DNA of 39,494 bases. Origin: Clostridiales bacterium. Its GTDB lineage: Bacteria > Bacillota > Clostridia > Christensenellales > Borkfalkiaceae. A program made the translations under genes and the position numbers. Location of the stretch: the NCBI GenBank assembly GCA_015069565.1, contig SVIJ01000008.1, forward strand, positions 1 through 39,494, given 5' to 3'. Every line of letters begins with the position of its first letter. The stretch's first letter is position 1. Shown piece by piece: positions 1-7,317 of the stretch. Below the pieces are notes generated by a model that was given only the letters and a program-made list of their open reading frames with translations, had not been told where the DNA came from and did no database searches.

Positions 1-724
1 TGAGAGAATGCCCGAAGGCGCTACCGTAAAGCTTTTGCAAGACGCGTGGATCGAAGGTACGCAAGAGCTTGAAAAGGCGATTACGATCGATATGAACGGA
101 TTTGATATTCTTACTCCCTCTTCGTATGCCATCATTTTGAAGGCGGCTGTGGTCTTTAAGGATAGCGTGGGCGGCGGCACGTGCGAGATTCCCGTGGTCT
201 TGGAAACGATTGCTACGCTGGAAAGCGGTCGGTATGACGGACTCCTTTTTAGCGAAGGCGTAAAGCCGAGCGACGTTCTACTTCCCGGCAGACACTTCTA
301 TGATCAGGACGCGGACGAGACCACCGATTCGCCCTTGGCGGACGACGCAGAGCGGCTCGAGTGGGTCAAGATCGTTTACGATTGCAAGCATACGGAATTG
401 ACTTGGGAATACGACGAAGAAACGCATAAGGGAGCGTGCAGCGTTTGCGAATACGAAACGAAAGAAGCGGCGCACGAATACGGCGACTGGACGGTGACCA
501 AAGAGCCCACCGAAGAAGAAACGGGCTTGCAGGAAAAGGCTTGCGAATGCGGGCATACGGTGGAAGAAACGCTCCCCGTCGTAGAACCCGTTGAGCCTGA
601 ACAACCGCAGGGAGAGCAGGGCGGTGAAAATTCGGGCTGCGGCGGCGTGCTCGGCGGCGGTGTGGTGGCGATGGTAACGCTCGTTGCGGCGGTGATGATG
701 CTTAGAAGAAAAAAAGAAGATTAA
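1..724 (+). CDS. C-terminal part of a cell-surface protein (Cys/His-rich 'HEYGDWTVTKEPTEEETGLQEKACECGH' segment, C-terminal TM anchor with basic tail); truncated by the window start
   Basis: Frame open to the window edge; no RBS before the ATG at 8; ends GCGGVLGGGVVAMVTLVAAVMMLRRKKED; followed by a terminator-like hairpin. Confidence 0.75.
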   Translation, partial: ERMPEGATVKLLQDAWIEGTQELEKAITIDMNGFDILTPSSYAIILKAAVVFKDSVGGGTCEIPVVLETIATLESGRYDGLLFSEGVKPSDVLLPGRHFYDQDADETTDSPLADDAERLEWVKIVYDCKHTELTWEYDEETHKGACSVCEYETKEAAHEYGDWTVTKEPTEEETGLQEKACECGHTVEETLPVVEPVEPEQPQGEQGGENSGCGGVLGGGVVAMVTLVAAVMMLRRKKED

Positions 725-762
725 CACATCTTGCAAGATAGCGCGATAAGCTGTCGCAAAAG

Positions 763-800
763 AAAGGGCTGAGCAGAGAAGTGCTCGGCTCTTTTTTTTC
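763..800 (+). terminator. Rho-independent terminator
   Basis: GGGCTGAGCA-gagaag-TGCTCGGCTC followed by T8. Confidence 0.8.
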
Positions 801-1020
801 AAACGCGTGAATTGACGGCACAGCCGTCGTGAATTGCAAGGCACTGCCTTGCGTTATGGAATCATTATAAATTTCTACCGCAACGTTTGCCATAGGCAAA
901 CAATTCACGGAGCGTCAGCGAGAATTTACGAAACCGCAGGTTTCAATTCACGAACGCATTGTGTTCCATTCACTCTACCGCTTGCCGTCCGAGACCCTTC
1001 GGCTACGCTCAGGCGGACGA
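801..1020. repeat. Intergenic hairpin mosaic, AATTCACG-spacer family (copy 2a, reverse orientation)
   Basis: GTGAATT/AATTCAC spacers alternating with palindromes such as GACGGCacaGCCGTC, TTTGCCataGGCAAA, GAAACCgcaGGTTTC. Confidence 0.75.
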
Positions 1021-1037
1021 ATAGGGTATTGTAGGTT

Positions 1038-1184
1038 GTAGGGCGGGGAAGTTGTCCTTGCGGACAAGCGAGATTACGCCTACGGCGTAGCGAGATTTGC
1101 CTGCGGCAAGCGATATTGCGCTACGCACAGCGATATGTTTGCCTACGGCAAACGTAAACGTAGGGCGGGGGCTTGCTCCCGCCG
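1038..1184. repeat. Hairpin-spacer array, family 1, copy A (147 bp)
   Basis: TTGTCCttgcGGACAA / TACGCCtacGGCGTA / TTGCCtgcGGCAA / TTTGCCtacGGCAAA separated by AGCGAGATT/AGCGATATK; near-identical to 2814-2960. Confidence 0.85.
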
Positions 1185-1329
1185 TAGCGTGGGTATAAGC
1201 CATTCCCCTTCAACTACCATATATAGTGGTAAATTCCCTTGAAAACAGGGTGTTTTCCACAATTTTTTGTGGTGGTAAAAAAAATTTGAAAATTCTTAAA
1301 AAAACTTGCAAAACACGACGCAAAACCGA

Positions 1330-1358
1330 TTGACTAAATTTTTGTTTCATACTATAAT
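1330..1358 (+). promoter_or_regulatory. Sigma-A type promoter for rplM-rpsI
   Basis: TTGACT-N17-TATAAT. Confidence 0.85.
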
Positions 1359-1482
1359 GAATAAGCAAGTTTGGGAAAAGCCTTTATTTTCCGCCGTTTT
1401 CCCCGTTAAGTTTAGCGGCGCAAGGGAGTTCTCAAAAAGCAAACACGACGAAAAAATATACTGTTATCAAGGAGTACACGAT

Positions 1483-1914
1483 ATGAAAACCTATATGGCG
1501 AATGCCCAAACGGTGGAAAGAAAGTGGTACGTAGTTGATGCGGCAGGTCTTACGCTTGGCCGTCTTGCTACGCGCGTTGCTTCCGTTCTTCGCGGCAAGA
1601 ACAAACCTACTTACACCCCCAACGTTGACTGCGGCGATTTCGTAATTGTAATCAACACGGACAAAGTAGTTCTTACGGGTAAGAAGCTCGAAGACAAGTT
1701 TTACAGATATCACACCGGCTACATCGGCGGCTTGAAGGAAATTTCCTACAAGAAGTTGATGGCGGAAAAGAGTGACCTTGCTGTATACGAAGCAGTAAAG
1801 GGCATGCTTCCGAAGAATAGCCTTGGCAGAGCGATGATCAAAAAGCTCCGCGTTTACAAGGGTGCTGAACACAACCACGCAGCTCAGAAGCCCGAAGTAT
1901 TGACCATTGACTAA
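1483..1914 (+). CDS. rplM: 50S ribosomal protein L13
   Basis: [50 protein letters not shown] at 1469; the listed ORF starts too early. Confidence 0.97.
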   Translation: MKTYMANAQTVERKWYVVDAAGLTLGRLATRVASVLRGKNKPTYTPNVDCGDFVIVINTDKVVLTGKKLEDKFYRYHTGYIGGLKEISYKKLMAEKSDLAVYEAVKGMLPKNSLGRAMIKKLRVYKGAEHNHAAQKPEVLTID

Positions 1915-1928
1915 GGAGAGAGAAGATT

Positions 1929-2342
1929 ATGGCTAAAACGACTTTGAAAAAGAAACTTCAATTCTGGGGCACGGGTAGAAGAAAGAAGGCGATCGCGCGT
2001 GTTCGTCTTATTCCCGGCGGCAACGGCACGATCGTAATCAACGACCGCGCATTCGAAGATTACTTCCCTCAGGGTACTTTGCAGTACATCGTTAAGCAGC
2101 CCTTGGCGCTTCTCGAAGTAGAAGGCAAGTACGACGTTATGGTAAACGTAGTAGGCGGTGGTTATACTGGTCAAGCAGGCGCAATCCGTTTGGGCGTTGC
2201 AAGAGCGCTTCTTGAAGCAGAAGAAGGCAGCCGTCCCGCGCTTAAGAAGGAAGGCTTCTTGACGAGAGACCCTCGTTCGAAGGAAAGAAAGAAGTACGGC
2301 TTGAAGAAAGCTCGTCGCGCACCTCAGTTCTCGAAGAGATAA
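1929..2342 (+). CDS. rpsI: 30S ribosomal protein S9
   Basis: [19 protein letters not shown]... [17 protein letters not shown]. Confidence 0.97.
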   Translation: MAKTTLKKKLQFWGTGRRKKAIARVRLIPGGNGTIVINDRAFEDYFPQGTLQYIVKQPLALLEVEGKYDVMVNVVGGGYTGQAGAIRLGVARALLEAEEGSRPALKKEGFLTRDPRSKERKKYGLKKARRAPQFSKR

Positions 2343-2348
2343 TGACAA

Positions 2349-2386
2349 CAAAAAGGAATGCCTGTTGGCGTTCCTTTTTTTGTTGT
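2349..2386 (+). terminator. Rho-independent terminator after rpsI
   Basis: AAAAAGGAATGCCtgttGGCGTTCCTTTTTTT. Confidence 0.85.
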
Positions 2387-2446
2387 GTTGCAAACGTAGG
2401 GGAGGGGTTCCCCCTCCCGAAATACACGAACGCCGCGCCGCCGTCG

Positions 2447-2725
2447 TAGCCAGACAAGAATAATACAAACCAGCCTCAAAACGCGCTCTTTCCGCAGCTT
2501 TCGGCAAATACGTTCTTGTAGTATTCGTATACAACTGCGCTCGCCTTCGCCAAAATCTATCGAAAATTTCGCGCTTTGCGGTGCGTAGCAATTTTTAATG
2601 AGCAGATTTTGGATAAGACAAGGCGAAACCGCAGGGCAACCTTGACGGTTAACCGAGGATTTCAACGCTGTATTTAGACGAAATCTGCCATTAAAAATCA
2701 GGTTCGTATTATTCTTGTCTGGCTA
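2447..2725. mobile_element. MITE-like element, 279 bp, with 25-bp terminal inverted repeats
   Basis: TAGCCAGACAAGAATAATACaAACC (2447-2471) is the reverse complement of 2701-2725 except for one base; nested inner inverted repeat TTTTTAATGRGCAGATTT (2592-2609 / 2681-2697). Confidence 0.7.
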
Positions 2726-2760
2726 GGGGAGGATAATATCCTCCCGCTGAAAGCTATTTT

Positions 2761-2812
2761 ATTACACCTCATCCACCGCAAGCGGTCCCCCTTCCCCTAC
2801 AGGGGAAGGCAA
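2761..2812. repeat. Dispersed intergenic repeat (ACACCTCATCC... CCCTTCCCCTnnAGGGGAAGG type)
   Basis: Reverse orientation of the repeat at about 10540-10580. Confidence 0.6.
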
Positions 2813-2813
2813 G

Positions 2814-2960
2814 GTAGGGCGGGGAAGTTGTCCTTGCGGACAAGCGAGATTACGCCTAAGGCGTAGCGAGATTTGCCTGCGGCAAGCGATATTGTGCTAC
2901 GCACAGCGATATGTTTGCCTACGGCAAACGTAAACGTAGGGCGGGGGCTTGCTCCCGCCG
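2814..2960. repeat. Hairpin-spacer array, family 1, copy B (147 bp)
   Basis: Same length as 1038-1184 with two substitutions seen by eye. Confidence 0.85.
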
Positions 2961-3049
2961 AATAGGAATCCCCCTGCCTTGCGGCAAACGTGTCGGCATG
3001 GGGCGGATAAAAAATATGCTATGCAAAAGACGATTTTTTTCAAAGAGTA

Positions 3050-3078
3050 TTGACGAAATACTCTTTTTTTGCTATAAT
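3050..3078 (+). promoter_or_regulatory. Sigma-A type promoter
   Basis: TTGACG-N17-TATAAT upstream of the ORF at 3113. Confidence 0.8.
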
Positions 3079-3112
3079 TTTACTATAAAATGCTAAAAAA
3101 AGGGGGGCGTTT

Positions 3113-5218
3113 ATGCGAACTCATAACGACGAGTTTTTCTCAGGCGAAGAATTTCGCAAGCAAACGGAATATAAAATCATCCGCGCGGAACAGTATATAA
3201 ACGCTTCCGAAGTGGCGGCGCGCGCCCCCGAAGCAATGCCTTCTCCCCCCGAAACGCAGTTCGGGAACGAACGCCCGTCCGAGCCGAAGAAAAAAAGCTC
3301 CGAGCAACCGTCCACGCAGGGCGGTAGACGCCGAGCGTCGGTCAAGGACTTTTTAAGCAAGATTACCGAAACGGCAACGAGTACGGTCGGCACGACGGTG
3401 GCGGTGGTTGGCGCGGCGGCAACAGTGGCAGTTTGCGGCAGTATTTATGTACCTGCCCCCCACGTAAGCCTAATTTCGCTTGACGTCGGTGCGGATTGCG
3501 TGGAGTATGTTTTGGCGCTTGACGAGCTACAAGAAAACGTCGATTACGATATCGTAGTAGCCAACCCATACCACACATTTACGCAAACGGAAGTGACGGC
3601 AGGCGAGAACACCTGCTTTATTAGCGATTTGAAACCCTTCTATGAATACACTCTTTCGGTGGTGGGGAAAACGGAAGACGCGCTTGGGCAAACGGTGTAT
3701 TTTGAGCAGTCCTTTTACACGGGTACAGGCGCAGAACCGAAGGCGTTTATTGGTCTTACGCAAACCGATTACGAAGGGGAAAGCGTAATAGATTATTCCC
3801 TGTACGTTTCCGACCCGTTATCGCTATCCGATCAATACCTGGTACGGGCATTTTATGAAAATGAACTGATTTTGGAAGAGAACTGGACGGGGCAAACGAC
3901 CTACGAAGGGAGTATTCCTGTCAGCATGGAAGGGGAAGTTCTTTTCTCTGTATATGCCGACTTGGACGGCGAATTGCGCCTCGCAGGCGAAAAGACGATT
4001 ATAGCAACCCTTCCCGAAGTGCTTCCGATCCGAGATCCGCAGTTCGTGCTTTTGGAAGAAGCCGTTTTGGCAGGTAGGGACGTATTCAACGTACCCTACG
4101 AAATTCGCGATTTGGACGAGCGCTTACGGCTCGAAAAAGCGGTTTTCCACGTCGCCTATAACGGCGGTGAATACGATACGGAGCTATCGAGCTTTGTACT
4201 GTCTACGTCGGACGGTTTGCCCGTGGATATTCCTGCGGACGTGACGGAGTTCACTGTATCGGCGGAGCTGTACGCGGTGACGGAAGACGGGAAAACGCGG
4301 CAGGTTGTGGTGCAGCCGCAGACGTACGCCGCCCCCCATCAAGTGGTTTTGGCGGAAAAGGAAGTGTTTGACGCCGACCTGTATAGCGAAGATAGACAGC
4401 TGACCTTGCGCTTCTTCGCTCACCTGCCCGAAGGGGCTACGATATCCGTGACGGATACGGCGACGGGGATTGCTACGGAAGCGGCGAACGGAGAGTACTC
4501 CGTAACGCTGACGGAAAGCTCTAAGAGCTTTACCTATCAAGTTTTGGACGAGCAAGGGAACGTTTTAATCGGCGAGCAAAGCTGCTCGATGAACTTTGAC
4601 TTAGAAAAGCCGACGTATACGTTTAGCTACACCAACCCTGGGGACTACCTTGAAACGTACAACGAAGACGGCACGATCAACCTGTATACTGACGTGCAAT
4701 TTTCCTGTGACGACGAACGCGTATATTACGAAGTCGTCTATTACGGCGGGGACGTACCCGAGCAGGTTTACCGTTCGCGCGATTCGCACGTGGCGCTTGA
4801 AAACTTGCCCAACGAAATGTATTACTTGATTTACTACGTCGTGTACGAACAGGACGGCGTGCGGTACGTGATCGGCTACACGGCGGTTTCGGGGAATACG
4901 GGGCATTTTGTGGAAAGCGACGTCAGCTTGACGGCGGCTGGGTCTACGGTGGAGCTGTCGATTTACGATAACGTGGTTTGGCAAGGGGACGTGGTGCTCA
5001 CAATCAACGGCACGCAGAAGATCAGCTTGGCGGCAAGCGACTTCGTGAAAGAAGAAGATCAATACGTATATTCCTTCACGGCGGATACCGAGATTGTCAG
5101 CGCGACGCTGGAAATATTTGCGAGCGATCAAATGCAAATGTACGAAATACTTTCGTCTGCTGGGGTGCAAATCAACGGCTCGATTTATAAGCAACTATTG
5201 TTAGAATATACCGCATAG
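3113..5218 (+). CDS. Large membrane-anchored protein with beta-rich (Ig/Fn3-like) extracellular region
   Basis: Charged N-terminus, single TM (TTVAVVGAAATVAVCGSIYV), long beta-rich ectodomain; GGGGGG RBS. Confidence 0.75.
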   Translation: MRTHNDEFFSGEEFRKQTEYKIIRAEQYINASEVAARAPEAMPSPPETQFGNERPSEPKKKSSEQPSTQGGRRRASVKDFLSKITETATSTVGTTVAVVGAAATVAVCGSIYVPAPHVSLISLDVGADCVEYVLALDELQENVDYDIVVANPYHTFTQTEVTAGENTCFISDLKPFYEYTLSVVGKTEDALGQTVYFEQSFYTGTGAEPKAFIGLTQTDYEGESVIDYSLYVSDPLSLSDQYLVRAFYENELILEENWTGQTTYEGSIPVSMEGEVLFSVYADLDGELRLAGEKTIIATLPEVLPIRDPQFVLLEEAVLAGRDVFNVPYEIRDLDERLRLEKAVFHVAYNGGEYDTELSSFVLSTSDGLPVDIPADVTEFTVSAELYAVTEDGKTRQVVVQPQTYAAPHQVVLAEKEVFDADLYSEDRQLTLRFFAHLPEGATISVTDTATGIATEAANGEYSVTLTESSKSFTYQVLDEQGNVLIGEQSCSMNFDLEKPTYTFSYTNPGDYLETYNEDGTINLYTDVQFSCDDERVYYEVVYYGGDVPEQVYRSRDSHVALENLPNEMYYLIYYVVYEQDGVRYVIGYTAVSGNTGHFVESDVSLTAAGSTVELSIYDNVVWQGDVVLTINGTQKISLAASDFVKEEDQYVYSFTADTEIVSATLEIFASDQMQMYEILSSAGVQINGSIYKQLLLEYTA

Positions 5219-5248
5219 CGGTATCGTAGCAACCAAAGGAGAAAAATT

Positions 5249-6295
5249 ATGAAACAAAAGAAACTGATGAAAAACGCCTTCACCATCGTGGAGCTTGTCG
5301 TGCTTGTCCTGTTTTTGGCGCTTTGCGTATTTTGTATCGTGGCGCAATTCACACAGCCCGACGCAGAGTATTCGGTGTGGATCAAGGAAAACGTTTGGGA
5401 CGTGAGTAAAACGCTTGCATCCTTGCGCTCGCAAGTGCCCGTTATTATTCAAAATCTGATTTACATAGTCATCATCTACGCGGTTTGCCGCGTGGTAAGA
5501 ATCATCTTCCGTAAGAGCATGGAAAAGAGCAACCGTATGAAAACGGTGCTGACGCTTATCGACGGGTTGGTGAAATACGGCTGTGCGATCGCTATCATTT
5601 TCTGCATTTTGAGTGCTTGCGGCGTGGACACGGGTGCGCTTTGGGCGTCGGTTGGCGTGCTGACCTTGATCGTCGGTCTTGGCGCAAATGCCCTGATTGC
5701 CGATATCATCGCAGGGATGTTCATTATCTTTGAAAACGAATACAATGTCGGGGAGATTATTTCCATTGACGACTTCCGTGGTACGGTTGTGGAGATCGGG
5801 ATTCGCTCGACCAAGCTTTTGGATGCGGCAGGGAATATCAAGATTATCAACAACGGCAATATCGGGGACATTGTCAACCTTTCCCGCGAGCTTTCGCTTG
5901 CCGTAGCGGACTGTGATTTCCCCTACGACGTACCCATCGAAAAGGTGGAAAATATCATCAAAAACAACTTAGAAAAAATCGCTGAACACATTCCTGCGGT
6001 GGTGGAAGGCCCGTATTATAAAGGGGTTTGTATGTATAAGGATTCGAACGTGACCATCAAAATCGTGGCGAAGTGTAAGGAAGAAGACCGTTTCCAAGTG
6101 CAAAGAGATTTGTTGCGCGAATACCGTATGCTGTTGACGGAAAACGGCATCGACATCGCCTTTCCCCAAGTGGTTATGCACCAAGCGCAGGTGCAGGAAT
6201 ACGTCGTCAGCAAAGGGGAAAAGAAATCGGCGCAGGCGTTCGTGGACGAGCAAAGAGAGCTTTCCGACGGCTTGGAAGAACAGCAGGGCGCGTAA
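5249..6295 (+). CDS. MscS-family mechanosensitive ion channel
   Basis: GVLTLIVGLGANALIADIIAGMFIIFENEYNVGEIISIDDFRGTVVEIGIRSTKL is characteristic of MscS. Confidence 0.9.
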   Translation: MKQKKLMKNAFTIVELVVLVLFLALCVFCIVAQFTQPDAEYSVWIKENVWDVSKTLASLRSQVPVIIQNLIYIVIIYAVCRVVRIIFRKSMEKSNRMKTVLTLIDGLVKYGCAIAIIFCILSACGVDTGALWASVGVLTLIVGLGANALIADIIAGMFIIFENEYNVGEIISIDDFRGTVVEIGIRSTKLLDAAGNIKIINNGNIGDIVNLSRELSLAVADCDFPYDVPIEKVENIIKNNLEKIAEHIPAVVEGPYYKGVCMYKDSNVTIKIVAKCKEEDRFQVQRDLLREYRMLLTENGIDIAFPQVVMHQAQVQEYVVSKGEKKSAQAFVDEQRELSDGLEEQQGA

Positions 6296-6304
6296 TCCAA
6301 ATTT

Positions 6305-6340
6305 GCAAAAAAAAGAGCAGGCAAAAGCCTGCTTTTTTTG
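6305..6340 (+). terminator. Rho-independent terminator
   Basis: GAGCAGGCaaaaGCCTGCTTTTTTT. Confidence 0.85.
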
Positions 6341-6354
6341 TAGACGAAGGGGAG

Positions 6355-6462
6355 CTGTCCTTTTGGACAAGCGATATTGCGCCTAATGCGCAGTTGTATT
6401 TACCTTTGGTAAGTTATATTTGTCTTGTTAGACAAGTTTTATTTGCCTGCGGTAAGTTTTTG
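6355..6462. repeat. Hairpin-spacer array, family 1, diverged copy C
   Basis: TGTCCttttGGACA / GCGCctaatGCGC / TACCtttGGTA / TGTCttgttAGACA separated by AGCGATATT, AGTTGTATT, AGTTATATT, AGTTTTATT. Confidence 0.75.
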
Positions 6463-6468
6463 GGATTG

Positions 6469-6886
6469 TTCCATAACGCAAGGCAACGCCTTGCAATTCA
6501 CGACGGCTGTGCCGTCAATACACGCGTTTACAAAACGTAATTCACGATTGTCTACGACAATCAATTCACTTCGGTATGAGATCCTTCGACTACGCTCAGG
6601 ATGACAATGGGAACGCGGAAAATGTAGGGCGGGGGCTTGCTCCCGCCGAAAAATCTCGGACGGGAAGCGGCAAAGTGAATTGAACGCAATGCGTTCGTGA
6701 ATTGAAACCTGCGGTTTCGTGAATTCTCGCTGACGCTCCGTGAATTGTTTGCCAAAGGCAAACGTTGCGGTAGAATTTAAATTTTTCCATAACGCAAGGC
6801 AAAGGCTTGCAATTCACGACGGCTATGCCGTCAATTCACGCGTTTACAAAACGCAATTCACGATTGCCTATGGCAATCAATTCACT
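6469..6886. repeat. Intergenic hairpin mosaic, AATTCACG-spacer family (copies 2b and 2c flanking GTAGGGCGGG...CCCGCC and TCCTTCGACTACGCTCAGGATGACA modules)
   Basis: Serial palindromes ACGGCtgtGCCGT, CGTTTacaAAACG, ATTGtctacGACAAT, each followed by (C)AATTCACG. Confidence 0.8.
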
Positions 6887-6892
6887 CTATTG

Positions 6893-7132
6893 CTATCTGC
6901 CGTTGTTGTGCTTGCGCGAGAGCTGTTCGTGCCGCAAAAGATAGCTCTCGCACGCGTTTTGCGCGGTGGGGGTATCGTCCTTTTGTTCCTGCTCTTGGCT
7001 CGTGTTTTTGCTGTTGCCGTTTTGCGTTGCTTCCGCTTTTGTCTCGCCGTCGGTTGCCGCTTTTTTTGGGGTGGTTTCCACCGCCGCAAGCGCGTTTTGT
7101 ATCAAATTCCAAATGGCAAAGGGTTCTATCAT
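6893..7132 (-). CDS. Small uncharacterised protein (MIEPFAIWNLIQNALAAVE...ESYLLRHEQLSRKHNNGR)
   Basis: Well-placed AAAAAGGAGT RBS on the minus strand; non-repetitive N- and C-terminal segments around a polar linker. Confidence 0.5.
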   Translation of the reverse strand: MIEPFAIWNLIQNALAAVETTPKKAATDGETKAEATQNGNSKNTSQEQEQKDDTPTAQNACESYLLRHEQLSRKHNNGR

Positions 7133-7249
7133 TCAAAAATACTCCTTTTTTTCAAAAATTTCCTGCAATTTACACGAAAAGTCAGCCGTTTTTGATTGCA
7201 ATAATTGACAAATTGATATATAATAGAATATGCGTTAGTATCGTCGAGT

Positions 7250-7280
7250 AATACTACCTTTCTATAAGAAAGGTTGTATT
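7250..7280 (+). other. 5'-UTR stem-loop
   Basis: AATACtACCTTTCT-ata-AGAAAGGTtGTATT upstream of the lipoprotein at 7318. Confidence 0.5.
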
Positions 7281-7317
7281 GATCGGCTTGCAATATTTTT
7301 AAGGAGTTCTTCAATTT

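Noticed and set aside
1038-1184. CRISPR array
   Set aside because: The recurring unit is only 8-9 nt and the intervening segments are palindromes, not unique 30-40 nt spacers; no cas genes are present.
1911-2665. Minus-strand ORFs over rpsI and the MITE-like element
   Set aside because: No RBS; composition and overlap with rpsI and inverted repeats indicate shadow ORFs.
3449-3463. GTACCTGCCCCCC as a minus-strand half-site
   Set aside because: Matches only the inner part of the motif and encodes a proline-rich stalk after the TM; kept only as a weak variant.
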